Of a DNA stretch of 64,000 nucleotides, positions 36,053 through 45,954 are shown piece by piece. The notes under the pieces were generated by a model, which searched no databases, had not been told where the DNA came from, and worked only from the letters and a program-made list of their open reading frames with translations. Location: positions 248,001 through 312,000 of the forward strand of contig JADJAL010000002.1 of the NCBI GenBank assembly GCA_016704305.1, given 5' to 3'. Position 1 is the stretch's first letter; each line of letters opens with the position of its first letter. Source of the DNA: Haliea sp. Lineage in GTDB: Bacteria; Pseudomonadota; Gammaproteobacteria; Pseudomonadales; Halieaceae. Position numbers and translations under genes: made by a program.

Positions 36053-36667
36053 TTATTTTTGCGACTGCATGATTGACGGTATGATTAGTAGTTCTATGTA
36101 TTTTTTCAAATCCTTGGTCGATCTCTGGAATTGACTAGGCATGGTTATTAAAGAAACAACAATTCGACTTAACCAATCTGTGAGCATTGATTCGGTCAGC
36201 CCTGGACGCAATTGAGCCGACCGCTTAATAGCTTTGTAAAAGGGGATACAAATTTCTGTCGCAAGATTTTGAATAACATCCGATGACACGATTAGGCGAC
36301 CGGAATACAATCCTGCCTTTTCATTGAAGATCATGGTGTACAAGGATGTGCGTGGAAAGTTTTCCACTACAAAGACTATACAATTTATGAGAATGTCTTC
36401 GGGCTTGCTGGCTTTGTCGATAATGGCGAGGAGTTGGTCCTTAAAATCTTGAAACTCGCGAAGAAATAATTGTCCGTAAATATCTTCCTTATTGCGAAAA
36501 TTGCGATAAACAGTTGCTCTACCTACCCCGGCCCTCGCCGCAATATCGTCTATCGATATCTTGGCAATGTTGTCGCCGGTGATACATTCCAATGCAGCAT
36601 CCAAGACTGAGGATATGCTCAGCGCCTTAAGCCGTTGTTGTTCCGTAATTTTGGCAACTTTAACCAT
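36053..36667 (-). CDS. TetR/AcrR-family transcriptional regulator
   Basis: The 204-residue protein has the N-terminal DNA-binding domain KISIDDIAARAGVGRATVYRNFRNKEDIYGQLF, the standard TetR helix-turn-helix. The rest is a helical ligand domain without close resemblance to known effectors. It is divergent from the P450 gene, so that gene and itself are the likely targets. AT-rich like the rest of the island. Confidence 0.88.
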   Translation of the reverse strand: MVKVAKITEQQRLKALSISSVLDAALECITGDNIAKISIDDIAARAGVGRATVYRNFRNKEDIYGQLFLREFQDFKDQLLAIIDKASKPEDILINCIVFVVENFPRTSLYTMIFNEKAGLYSGRLIVSSDVIQNLATEICIPFYKAIKRSAQLRPGLTESMLTDWLSRIVVSLITMPSQFQRSTKDLKKYIELLIIPSIMQSQK

Positions 36668-36780
36668 AGTTTCCCTTTCCAGTCAGACTTCAACAATGTT
36701 GTTAACAAGAACCGACTTCTTGAGCGTTCTGAGCAGGATATTACTTCAATCCTTGACATGAGACAAAAAACTAAATATTG

Positions 36781-36791
36781 TATCGTCGATA
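36781..36791. promoter_or_regulatory. Small palindrome TATCGTCGATA in the TetR/P450 intergenic region
   Basis: A perfect 5-1-5 dyad lies in the 198-base divergent intergenic gap, about 75 bases before the P450 start. It is the best dyad I see there and a candidate TetR site, but short. Confidence 0.35.
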
Positions 36792-36865
36792 GATATTATT
36801 TAAATGTGTATCACGTATCTGGTCACGCTTGTCTCGATCCTACCGGATAAACCGAGGTGTGCATA

Positions 36866-38086
36866 ATGAGCGAAAAATTTCCGTTTCTATCCGCTGACTA
36901 CGCGACTACTCCGCAACCTTTTTGGACTCATCTTCGGGAAACTGACCCTGTCTATTATTCCGAAACGTATGGATTCTGGGTGATTTCCAAACATGCCGAT
37001 ATTTTAGCAATCGCTAAGGACCCGATCACGTTTTCCTCCAGCGCTGGTCCGGGAGGTGGTTTGACAGCCGAATTGTCATCTGAAGAAAATGCCGGTATCG
37101 GCTTTTTGCCCATGATACAAAAATGATCCTCCGGAGCATACACGAATACGCTTACTGTTCACCAAGGCATTCACGCCGAAACGAGTTTCCTTAATGGAGC
37201 CGCAGATTAATGAGATCGCTGAGTCATTGATGGATGAAATCAAGCAAAAAGTGTCCAGCGGTGCTGAGTTGGATCTCGTTGACGATTTTGCAAGTCCCCT
37301 CCCAGTTATCGTTATTGCCAAGATGATGGGAATTCCAATTGAAGAACGTCATCGACTAAAAATGTGGTCAGATTCCATGGCGATTGGCCTTGGTGAGGGC
37401 TACTCTTTAAGCAACAAGCAAGTTCGATGTCCGAAATGTCAAAAAGCATGCAAGAAATTGTTAAACAAGCCCGTTTAGACCCGCAGAACGACACACTTAT
37501 AGGAGCGATGGTACACGCAACCGAAGATGGGGAAAGCCTTCGTGATGATGAACTCTTGGGTCTCTGCAAGTTGCTCTGGTTGGCTGGCAATGAGACTACA
37601 ACTAATTTGATCAGTAATGGCGCAGTATTTTTATTGGATAACACTCATATTCTTGAACAGTTGCGGTCCGACAAATCTTTAATCCCTGATTTTGTAGAGG
37701 AGATGTTGCGTTATAACGGTCCGGTCATGGGGCTATTTCGCACTGCAACTGTAGATGTTGAAATTCAGGGTAAGCAAATTAGGGCGGGTGACGCAGTCTG
37801 GTTGCTATTTTCATCTGGTAACCTGGACAGTGACGTTTATGATGAAGCTGATAAGTTCGATTTGCACCGGAGAAACAAGGATCATCTGGCCATGGGCAAA
37901 GGAATACATTTTTGCATAGGCTCTTCATTAGCAAAACTCGAGGCAAAAGTGGCTTTTGAGTGGCTCGTGGACGTATTGCCACATATCGAACTAAAGTTTG
38001 AGCGGGGAAAACGTATACCCGTGCCCGTGCTTAGTGGATGGGTTAAACTGCCCATGACAATAGACGGCAAGGGATTCGTGGCATAG
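36866..38086 (+). pseudogene. Cytochrome P450, two frameshifts
   Basis: The joined product is about 405 residues, normal for soluble bacterial P450s. The N-terminus (MSEKFPFLSADYATTPQPFW) follows a GAGGTG site. A shift at AAAAA near 37124 leads to DPPEHTRIRLLFTKAFTP, the usual helix C region; another near 37420 leads to the I-helix LAGNETTTNLI, the ExxR region in VEEMLRY, and the heme loop MGKGIHFCIGSSLAKLEA with the cysteine ligand. The first residue of the heme signature is Met where Phe is usual. Domains are complete, so the shifts may be sequencing errors. A redox partner is not seen. Confidence 0.82.
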
Positions 38087-38406
38087 ACCTCTCATACACC
38101 CGGCATCATATTTCTGGCAATAGCGTCCTGCTCTTCAATGGAGGTAATGTCCCTTGCAGCCCAAAAGCAGCGTCCACAGGATTCTAGGGAACCGCTGATT
38201 TACCGACAGATTCTGGTTGAGCTGAGATTGCCCCTACTGCATCCAAGTTTCGTTGAGAAATCTCTCTGTGCGCGCAGGGAAAGGGGAAACTGATGACCCA
38301 CTGATACGCCCCGGCTGGGTGGGTGCGGATTATCTCATCGCATAGGGTCGCCATCGACAATGCCGCAGCCTCTCACGAGCGGATGCCGCACTAGGGACCG
38401 AGGCAG
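38087..38406. other. Non-coding stretch after the P450 gene
   Basis: I find no gene. A segment near 38187 (CTAGGGAACCGCTGATTTA) resembles the terminal sequence of some IS5/IS1182-like elements, so an insertion-sequence end may be left here. The resemblance is from memory only. Confidence 0.3.
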
Positions 38407-38588
38407 GTGCGGGAGTCAGGCGTGGCGCGCGATCTTTCAGGCATGTACCAGATCGACTAGGTCCACGCGCGCTCATGGTGTGTCATCGGCACTTCCAGCG
38501 CCATCACGATGGCGAACCGCAGCGCGTCGTAGGCCGACCAGCGCGGCGTGGGGACTTTGATGGAACGGGCGTAGTTGCACCCCCTGTA
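38407..38588 (-). pseudogene. Second copy of DUF3604 gene 3' end and downstream spacer
   Basis: The stretch encodes YARSIKVPTPRWSAYDALRFAI and EVPMTHHERAWT, nearly the same as the terminal residues of the DUF3604 protein at 25.9 kb. The similarity continues past the stop into the TGCGGGAGTCAGGCGTGGCGCGCG spacer. Both copies are on the minus strand, so they form imperfect direct repeats about 12.6 kb apart. Only the last 40 or so codons are present. Confidence 0.85.
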
Positions 38589-38987
38589 CCCAATCACCTT
38601 CGAACCCTTCAGACCGTAGAATGCGATATACAGGTAACAGAGCACAGGCAGGCAAATGGCCAGCTGAATGCCGACAGCATCCGCCGCGACTCTCTACATC
38701 ACAGGGACTATCGCACCCCCGACAATCGCAACGCACAGCAAACCCGCTCCGCGACTGGTGTGTGAACCCAAGTGAATTACGCCCAGGCTGAAAATTGTCG
38801 GGAACATGATCGAATTGCACAGGCCAACTGCCAACACCGCCCACGTCGCCAGATGACCGTGCGTGACCATAGCAGTCGCGAGCAGCGCACAGGCGGCGAA
38901 TGCGTTAAACGCCAGCACACTGCCAGGATTAAGCCTGCGAATAACTGCCGCACCGATGAAACGCCCTACCATGGCACCGCCTTGTGC
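38589..38987 (-). pseudogene. FucP-type (glucose/galactose/fucose) MFS permease remnant
   Basis: GGAMVGRFIGAAVIRRLNPGSVLAFNA, GLCNSIMFPTIFSLGV and GAGLLCVAIVGGAIVPVM match the C-terminal half of FucP/GluP-like proton symporters. After a stop and frameshift near 38694, the last helix reads CYLYIAFYGLKGSKVIG and then runs directly into the DUF3604 remnant. The N-terminal half is missing. FucP carries L-fucose, which is notable given the fucose-type operon at 3-8 kb, but this copy cannot function. Confidence 0.75.
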
Positions 38988-39048
38988 GGTTTAGCCGGGA
39001 ATCCCGGGCAACTTCAACCGCCCGGAGACGGGTAGGTTTTGTGAGATG

Positions 39049-39124
39049 TGGAGCCGCTTCCCAGACTCGAACTAGGGACCTTCACCTTACAGTGGTGTTG
39101 CTCTACCAACTGAGCTAAAGCGGC
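39049..39124 (-). tRNA. tRNA-Thr (anticodon TGT), atypical anticodon loop
   Basis: This is a 76-base cloverleaf. It has a perfect 7-bp acceptor stem (GCCGCTT/AAGCGGC), a D-arm GCTCAGTTGGTAGAGC, a T-arm with TTCGAGT, and an encoded TCCA end. The anticodon arm is CACC-ACTGTAA-GGTG: TGT is at positions 34-36, but base 33 is C instead of the near-universal U, and pair 27-43 is an A-A mismatch. It is either a sequencing variant or a degenerate copy. It sits at the right edge of the decayed island. Confidence 0.75.
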
Positions 39125-39322
39125 GCATCGCGAGAGGTTGTTACCGTTTTCGATATGACTATCGACGCGCCCAACATACCGACAACTTTATAGCCTGTAA
39201 AGCTGCACGCACCTGCAGTTGTGACCGAGTTCGAACATTGTGACTGTGTATTGACGGAGCGATAGAACAGTCACGTCGCCGAAACGGCTGGCGACTGAAC
39301 GTCACCAGGTTGAGCATGCACC

Positions 39323-41469
39323 TTATTTGATGAACAGCATCTCCTTATACTTCGGCAACGGCCACAGTTCATCCGCGACTTCCTTCTCCAGCGCATCCGC
39401 GTGCAGGCGCACCTCGACCATCAGCGCGCGCACCTCGCTGGCACAGAAGGTCATGTGCTCCTCTATAGAGGCAAAGTCGTGCTTCGCCAGCGCCTCGGAC
39501 AGTTTCGTCACGGCGAGCATCATCGCGTTGAGCTCGGCGGCCACTGTCGCCGCCGTGGAATTATCCAGTTCCAGGCCGAGCGCCGCCATGCCTGAGCCTG
39601 CTGCAGAAAGCAGCTTGAGGTAGTTGATGGCCGCCGGGTAAATCAGCGTCTTGGCCATGTCGATCACCAGCTTGGCCTCTACCTCGATCGACAGCAGGTA
39701 CTGCTCGGCATACACATTGAAGCGGCTCTCCAGCTCGACCGGCGTAAGCACGCCGGTCTTCTGAACAGTTCGCGCACAAACTCCTCCTGCAATACTGGAA
39801 GCGCTTCGGCTGAAGTCGGGAGATTGCGCAGGCCGCGCTCCTCGACCGCCATGCGGTGCCACTCCGGCGAGTACCCGTTGCCGCCGAATACGACGTTGCC
39901 ATGTTCATTCATCAACTTCTGCAGGACGGTGATCACCGCTTCGGTCTTGCTGCTACCCGTGGCAAATGCCGCCGTCAGTTGCTCCGCCATCCAATCGAGC
40001 GAGTCCGCCAGCATCGTGTTCATCGCCACCAGCGGACCGGACACCGACTGTGATGCACCCACCGCGCGGAACTCAAAGCGGTTGCCGGTAAACGCAAACG
40101 GCGAGGTGCGGTTGCGGTCGCCGGGATCGCGTTCGAACTTCAGAATCTGTGACAGTCCCAGGTCCATGTCCCCGCCTTTTGCCGCCTCCGTCAGTTTACC
40201 CTCCTTGATGTCCATGAAGACTTTTTCCAACTGATCGCCCAGATACACCGAGAGGATCGCAGGCGGCGCTTCATTCGCACCGAGGCGATGATCGTTGGAC
40301 GCGGATGCGATCACCGCGCGCAACAGCGGGCCATAAATATGCACGCCGCGAATCACGGCGCCGCAGAACAGCAGGAATAGCAGGTTTTCATGCGGCGTTT
40401 TGCCGGGGTCGAGCAGGTTGCCCTGCGTGGCGTTGCCGACAGACCAGTTCACATGCTTGCCGGAGCCGTTGATGCCGGCAAAAGGCTTTTCATGCAGCAG
40501 GCAGACGAAGCCGTGCTTCTTCGCGGTGCCTTCATCAGCGTCATCATCAACTGCTGGTGGTCGGCGGCGACATTCGCGCTCTCGAAATACGGGGCGATTT
40601 CAAACTGCGCTGGCGCCACCTCGTTGTGGTGTGTTTTGGCGGGAATGCCCAGCTTGTAGAGCTGGTCCTCGAAATCCTGCATGAATACCTGCACGCGCGC
40701 GGGAATCGCACCGAAGTAATGGTCGTCAAACTGTTGTCCCTTCGCCGGCGGCGCGCCGAATGGGGCGCATATTGGCGAACATGGAGTCGACAAGGAAGTA
40801 TTCCTGCTCAGCGCCGCAACTTGAATTGAGCGTGGCAATCTCGGTTTCGCCCATCAGCGCGATGACTTTCTTCGCGGCCTCGTTCATCGCCGCATTGGAG
40901 CGCAGCAGCGGGATTTTCTTGTCCAGCGCCTCGCCGGTCCAGGACATGAACACGCTCGGTATCATCAGCGTCGCGCCGTTGTCCGTCTGCATGATGAAGG
41001 CCGGGCTGGTGGGGTCCCAGGCGGTATAACCGCGCGCCGCACTGGTCATCCGCAAGCTGCCATTGGGGAACGAAGAACCGTCCGGCTCACCCTTCTTCAA
41101 CAGGCTGCCAGTGAACTCCGTGATCGCGCCGCCTTCGGGATTGGTGATGATGAAGCCATCGTGCTTTTCGGCGGTGATATTGGTCATCGGATAAAAAATG
41201 TGCGAGAAGAACTTCACGCCCTTGCTGAGCGCCCATTCCTTCATCGCCGCCGCCACCACATCCGCGGTGGCCGGATCCAGCGGAGCGCCTGTCTGCACCG
41301 TGTTCTTCAGCGCCTTGAACGCGGACTTCGACAGCGCCCACTCCATGGTGGCGAGATTGAACACATCCTGCGCCCAGATTTTGCCCAGTGGTTCCGGCGT
41401 ATCCACCGCGATGGGTGTACGGTTGCTGATCATTTGAATCGCCTGCAGGCGTGAAGCATTTGCACTCAT
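39323..41469 (-). pseudogene. glnN: Glutamine synthetase type III, three apparent frameshifts
   Basis: Joined, this is a full-length (about 715 residue) GSIII, which makes glutamine from glutamate, ammonia and ATP. Landmarks are KFFSHIFYPMTNITAEKHD, FTGSLLKKGEPDGSSFPNG, SSCGAEQEYF, FGAIPARVQVFM, THHNEVAPAQFEIAPYFE, LHEKPFAGINGSGKHVNWS and DPGDRNRTSPFAFTG. Frame changes occur near 40760 (GGGG), 40530 and 39765. Every domain is present and well conserved, so assembly error is more likely than decay. The start is 81 bases after urtE in the same direction with an AAGGA site, so it is likely the last gene of the urea-uptake operon, capturing released ammonia. Confidence 0.85.
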
Positions 41470-41550
41470 AACATGTTCCTTTTCGCGAGGGGTTTGATGT
41501 GTGTTACCGGTTGTTTAAATCATTCGCTCTATACCTGGGCCCGCCAGCGC

Positions 41551-42246
41551 TTACACCGACAGGTGGCGACTGACCAGATGGTCGTCCAATGCGTCGATGC
41601 CACCTGCCGCGACCACCCTGCCCTTCTCCATCAGGTGAAAGTACTGGCCCACGCGGCGGGCGAAGCCCAGCTTCTGTTCGACAATGACCACGGTCAGCTT
41701 CTTGTCCTCCACCAGATGCAGGATGACATCGCCGATCTGGCGCACGATGTTGGGCTGGATACCTTCATTCGGTTCATCCAGGATCAATATCTTGGGATCA
41801 ATCGCCAGCGCCCTGCCGATCGCGAGTTGCTGCTGTTGGCCACCGGAAAGATCGCCGCCCCGGCGCTGCAGCATTTCCTTCAGCACCGGGAACAATTCGA
41901 AAATCTCGTCTGGCACCGTCTTGCGCTTGTCACTCCTGGCTCCGAGGCCGATACGCAAATTTTCCGCGACCGTGAGCTGGGGAAATATCTCGCGGCCCTG
42001 GGGCACATAGCCGATGCCAATCCTGGCGCGGCGTTCGGCGGAAATACCCGCAAGCTCTACCCCATCGAAGGTGATGCTGCCCGACTGCACCGGAAGCAAA
42101 CCCATGATGCACTTCAGCAGTGTCGTTTTGCCGACCCCGTTGCGACCCATGACGCAGGTGCAGCTGGCGGGTTCAAACGCCAGCTGCAAATCCCACAGGA
42201 TGTGCGATTGGCCGTAGAACTGGTTGACGCCGGAAATGTCTAGCAC
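41551..42246 (-). CDS. urtE: Urea ABC transporter ATP-binding protein UrtE
   Basis: The 231-residue ATPase has Walker A GRNGVGKTT, signature LSGGQQQQLAIGRAL, Walker B ILILDEPNEGIQP and the branched-chain/urea-type C-terminus. The N-terminus MLDISGVNQFYGQSHILWDL and the PVQSGSITFDG region are typical UrtE. The GTG start overlaps the urtD stop by one base (TAGTG). It pairs with UrtD to power UrtBC. Confidence 0.93.
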   Translation of the reverse strand: MLDISGVNQFYGQSHILWDLQLAFEPASCTCVMGRNGVGKTTLLKCIMGLLPVQSGSITFDGVELAGISAERRARIGIGYVPQGREIFPQLTVAENLRIGLGARSDKRKTVPDEIFELFPVLKEMLQRRGGDLSGGQQQQLAIGRALAIDPKILILDEPNEGIQPNIVRQIGDVILHLVEDKKLTVVIVEQKLGFARRVGQYFHLMEKGRVVAAGGIDALDDHLVSRHLSV

Positions 42247-43079
42247 TAATCCCCTCCCAGATACACTTCGCGGACCTGCGCGTTGTCCTGAATCTGCTGC
42301 ATGCTGCCTTCGGCCAGCACGCTGCCCTGGTGCAATACCGTCACCGTCTTGGCAATCGAGCGAATAAACTCCATGTCGTGCTCAACCACCACGACAGAGC
42401 GCTCGCCCGCCAGCGAGGTCAGCAGTTCCGCGGTGCGCTCCGTCTCCTGCGGCGTCATGCCCGCCACCGGCTCATCCACCAGCAGCAGTTGCGGGTCCTG
42501 GATCAGCAGCACGCCGATTTCCAGCCACTGTTTTTGCCCGTGCGACAGCGCGCCCGCCATTGTCTCTTGCAGGTCGAGGAGCCCGATGATGGCCAGCACT
42601 TCCTGTATGCGGTCCTGCTGCTCGCCACTGAGCGATGCGAACAGCGTCGGCAGCACGCGTTTGTTGGCGCGCATCGCCAGTTCCAGGTTGTGGAACACGG
42701 TGTGGAATTCAAACACGGTCGGCTTCTGGAACTTGCGCCCGACGCCCGCGCTCGCAATTTCCGGTTCACTCAGTTTCAGCAGGTTGATGTTCTCGCCAAA
42801 ATAGACGATGCCCTCGTCCGGCCTCAATTTCCCGGTAATGACATCCATCATCGTGGACTTACCCGCGCCATTGGCCCCGATGATGCAGCGCAGTTCGCCG
42901 CGATTGATGTAGAGATTCAACGCGTTCAACGCCTTGAAGCCGTCGAAACTGACCGTCACATCCTCTACGTAGAGGATCAGGTTGTTGCGCTCCTCCACCA
43001 GTATCTGGCGCTCTGGCGCGAGGAACTCCCAGACGCGATCGGGTCGAAATGCATTTTTCAATGTGTCCAGCGCGGCCAT
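42246..43079 (-). CDS. urtD: Urea ABC transporter ATP-binding protein UrtD
   Basis: The 277-residue ATPase has Walker A GANGAGKST, signature LSHGQKQWLEIGVLL (the LSHGQ form typical of UrtD/LivG-like proteins), Walker B LLLVDEPVAGMTPQE and the H-loop VVVVEHDMEF. The N-terminal extension (about 35 residues) before LYVEDVTVSFDGFKAL is usual for UrtD. It starts 6 bases after urtC. Confidence 0.93.
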   Translation of the reverse strand: MAALDTLKNAFRPDRVWEFLAPERQILVEERNNLILYVEDVTVSFDGFKALNALNLYINRGELRCIIGANGAGKSTMMDVITGKLRPDEGIVYFGENINLLKLSEPEIASAGVGRKFQKPTVFEFHTVFHNLELAMRANKRVLPTLFASLSGEQQDRIQEVLAIIGLLDLQETMAGALSHGQKQWLEIGVLLIQDPQLLLVDEPVAGMTPQETERTAELLTSLAGERSVVVVEHDMEFIRSIAKTVTVLHQGSVLAEGSMQQIQDNAQVREVYLGGD

Positions 43080-43085
43080 CAGGCG

Positions 43086-44225
43086 TTACCCCGCTTGCGC
43101 TGCAGTATTCCCACGATGCCCGGGCAGGAACATCGTGGCGAGCACAAACAAAGCGCCGAGGAAGAACAGCCACACTTCAGGCAACACGCCGGTAAAGTAG
43201 GTTTTCAGGTAGTTGACGAGGAGCGCTCCGACCACCGCGCCATACAGCGTGCCGCGACCACCCACCGCCACCCAGATCACCAGTTCGATGGAGTTGAGCG
43301 GTGAAAATTCTCCGGGGTTGATGATGCCCACCTGCGGCACGTAAAGCGCGCCGGCAATCCCGGCGATGCAGGCGGACAGCACGAACACCGCCAGCTTGTA
43401 GGATTCCACCTTGTAGCCGACGAAGCGGGTGCGGTTTTCCGCATCGCGCACGGCGACCAGTACGCGGCCAAACTTCGAGCGCGTCACCCAGCGACACAGG
43501 ATATAGCCGAGCGCCAGTGCCATGGCTGAGCTGACGAACAGTGCGACCCGGGTGCTGTCTGCTTTCAGGCTGAAGCCCAGGATATCCTTGAAGTCCGTCA
43601 AGCCGTTGTTGCCGCCAAAACCCATTTCATTGCGAAAGAACGCCAGCAGCAACGCGTAGGTAAGCGCCTGCGTGATAATCGACAGATACACGCCGGTTAC
43701 CCGTGAGCGGAACGCCAGCCAGCCAAAGACGTACGCGAGGAGTCCCGGCGCCAGTAGCACCATCACCAGCGCAAACCAGAACTGGTCGAAGCCGTGCCAG
43801 TACCACGGCAGTTCCTGCCAGTTCAGAAACACCATGAAATCGGGCAGTTCCGGATTGCCGTAAACGCCGCGGTCGCCAATCTGCCGCATCAGGTACATGC
43901 CCATCGCGTAGCCACCCAGCGCAAAGAATGCGCCGTGACCCAGGCTCAGTATCCCCGCATAACCCCAGATCAGGTCCACCGATAGCGCCAACAGCGCAAG
44001 GGCGAGGTACTTCCCTACCAGCGTGACGACCCAGGTCGGCACGTGCAGCGCCGAGCCTTCGGGTACCACGAGGTTGCCAACGATAACCAGCACGCACACC
44101 ACCACCAGCACGAACAACAGGCTGTTGCCCCAGCTGTCCTGCGCAAACGGCAGCAACAGCGGATTTTTGTGTGCTCTCGTATCCATGCTCATAGTGCTCG
44201 TAGCAGCGCTCATACTGATAGTCAT
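43086..44225 (-). CDS. urtC: Urea ABC transporter permease UrtC
   Basis: The 379-residue permease has about ten hydrophobic segments and the family motif LALLALSVDLIWGYAGILSLGHGAFFALGGYAMGMYL, plus the C-terminal GRGTLYGAVVGALLVNYLKT block. It forms the translocation pore with UrtB. Its ATG directly abuts the urtB stop (TAGATG). Confidence 0.93.
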   Translation of the reverse strand: MTISMSAATSTMSMDTRAHKNPLLLPFAQDSWGNSLLFVLVVVCVLVIVGNLVVPEGSALHVPTWVVTLVGKYLALALLALSVDLIWGYAGILSLGHGAFFALGGYAMGMYLMRQIGDRGVYGNPELPDFMVFLNWQELPWYWHGFDQFWFALVMVLLAPGLLAYVFGWLAFRSRVTGVYLSIITQALTYALLLAFFRNEMGFGGNNGLTDFKDILGFSLKADSTRVALFVSSAMALALGYILCRWVTRSKFGRVLVAVRDAENRTRFVGYKVESYKLAVFVLSACIAGIAGALYVPQVGIINPGEFSPLNSIELVIWVAVGGRGTLYGAVVGALLVNYLKTYFTGVLPEVWLFFLGALFVLATMFLPGHRGNTAAQAG

Positions 44226-45857
44226 CTAATCCACCGACCTCCCTTGCTGCGGGAACAGGCCACGCGGATAACGCTGTATAAACAGGATAATGAATATGAG
44301 CACGAGGATTTTCGCGAGCACCGCGCCGGCCACCGGTTCGATGAATTTGTTGGCCATCCCGAGGCTGAACGCGCTGACAAGCGTGCCCCACAAGTTGCCG
44401 ACGCCACCGAACACGACCACCATGAAGGAATCGATAATGTAGGCCTGCCCGAGGTTGGGGCCGACATTGGTCAACTGGCTCAGTGCCACGCCGGCAATGC
44501 CGGCAATCCCTGAACCCAGTCCAAAGGTCATCGCATCGACCCAGGCACTGCGGATTCCCATCGCGCGTGCCATCGCCCGATTTTGCGCGACGGCCCTGAA
44601 CTGCAGGCCGAGCCGGGTCCTCTTCAGCAGCGCAAGCAGCAGGAAGAACACCACCAGCGAGAACACCAGTATGTAAAGGCGGTTGTAGGTCAGCGAGAAC
44701 AAGGGATTGAGTTGCAGGGCCCCGCTCATCCATTCCGGATTCGCGACCGAACGATTGAGGGGGCTGAAAATACTGCGCACGGCCTGCTGCAGTATCAGGC
44801 TGATGCCGAACGTTGCCAGCAGCGTCTCCAGCGGCCTGCCGTAAAGGAAGCGAATCACGCCGCGCTCGATGCCAACGCCGACAAGGCCCGACACCACGAA
44901 GGCCAGCGGCACCGCCACCAGCAGCGAGTATTCCAGATGATTGGGCAGCACCAGCTGCACCACATAAGTGGTGTAGGCGCCCAGCATGATCAATTCGCCG
45001 TGCGCCATATTGATCACACCCATCACGCCGAAGGTGATGGCCAGACCAATTGCGCTGAGCAGCAGCACCGATCCCAGGCTCAGCCCAAAAAAGATCGTCT
45101 CGGCGCTGGAGTAAAATTCGGCTTCCTGTTTGATACCGGCGATGGCCTTTAGCGCGCGCTTGTACACCAGCGGGTCGCTTTCAAGCGGCGCGCCGCCCGC
45201 GTCCAACGCAGTCAGCGACTGCAGGGCGTTCAGCACTACGGGCTGCAGATTGCCCGTGAGTTGCTCCACGGCCTTCAGCCTTATCAGAGCATCGTCCTGC
45301 TGCAGTGCGGCGAGCGCCTGTGCATCGGCGACTACCGCGAGTACGCGCTCGCTTGATTCCGCTTGCGCGACCTGGTTGAGCAATGCGATCACCGGCGGAC
45401 TGACATCCCCAAGCAATTCCTGCGCGGCATCAAAGCGTTGCTGCTCATCCTCGGACGCGAGGTTCAGCTGGGCGATGGCCAGTCGCAACTGCCCGCGCAT
45501 GCGATTATTGACCGCGACGCGACTCAGGTCGCTGGCCGGGGCAACGGTGGTTTCGCTGCCCCCTAACGGGTTGGTGATGGCAAGGGATTTATCGTCACCT
45601 GGCACACCGATAAAAAGAAGATTGTCGCTTTTGCGACGATAGAGACGTCCGTCCAGCATCGCCTGCAGCACGGGGACGACGCGGCTGTCATTCAATGCGA
45701 CAAGAACCTCGATCTGGGCCGGCATTTTCGTGAGTTTGGTCTGCGCCAGCACGCCCAACTGTAAGCTTAGCGGATCGTCGGCGAGAGGATCATCCGCAGC
45801 GTTGAGCCAGGGACAGGCAATACATCCCAATATCAGTGCAATGATCAGGCGATACAA
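44226..45857 (-). CDS. urtB: Urea ABC transporter permease UrtB
   Basis: The 543-residue protein has a signal peptide and a periplasmic helical domain of about 250 residues (residues 25-250), as usual for UrtB but absent in LivH. This is followed by the permease core (GLAITFGVMGVINMAHGELIMLGAYTTYVVQL) and FGGVGNLWGTLVSAF near the end. It is separated from urtA by a gap with an intrinsic terminator, which probably lowers its level relative to the binding protein. Confidence 0.93.
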   Translation of the reverse strand: MYRLIIALILGCIACPWLNAADDPLADDPLSLQLGVLAQTKLTKMPAQIEVLVALNDSRVVPVLQAMLDGRLYRRKSDNLLFIGVPGDDKSLAITNPLGGSETTVAPASDLSRVAVNNRMRGQLRLAIAQLNLASEDEQQRFDAAQELLGDVSPPVIALLNQVAQAESSERVLAVVADAQALAALQQDDALIRLKAVEQLTGNLQPVVLNALQSLTALDAGGAPLESDPLVYKRALKAIAGIKQEAEFYSSAETIFFGLSLGSVLLLSAIGLAITFGVMGVINMAHGELIMLGAYTTYVVQLVLPNHLEYSLLVAVPLAFVVSGLVGVGIERGVIRFLYGRPLETLLATFGISLILQQAVRSIFSPLNRSVANPEWMSGALQLNPLFSLTYNRLYILVFSLVVFFLLLALLKRTRLGLQFRAVAQNRAMARAMGIRSAWVDAMTFGLGSGIAGIAGVALSQLTNVGPNLGQAYIIDSFMVVVFGGVGNLWGTLVSAFSLGMANKFIEPVAGAVLAKILVLIFIILFIQRYPRGLFPQQGRSVD

Positions 45858-45894
45858 AATGGAACCCCTGTAGATTCAATCATGCGAAGAGGGC

Positions 45895-45925
45895 AAAAAA
45901 GACCCCCGACCTTACGGGCGGGGGT
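45895..45925 (-). terminator. Intrinsic terminator/attenuator between urtA and urtB
   Basis: On the minus strand a hairpin with perfect 7-bp GC-rich arms (ACCCCCG/CGGGGGT, 45902-45908 and 45919-45925) is followed by a run of six T (45895-45900). It lies 30 bases after the urtA stop. Partial termination would favour excess of binding protein over membrane components, as in other solute-binding operons. Confidence 0.85.
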
Positions 45926-45954
45926 GAAAGTCGTGTTAACCCATGAGACCCGAC

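Noticed and set aside
42330..43304. 324-codon open frame on the plus strand
   Set aside because: Antisense to urtD, whose ATPase motifs are unambiguous.
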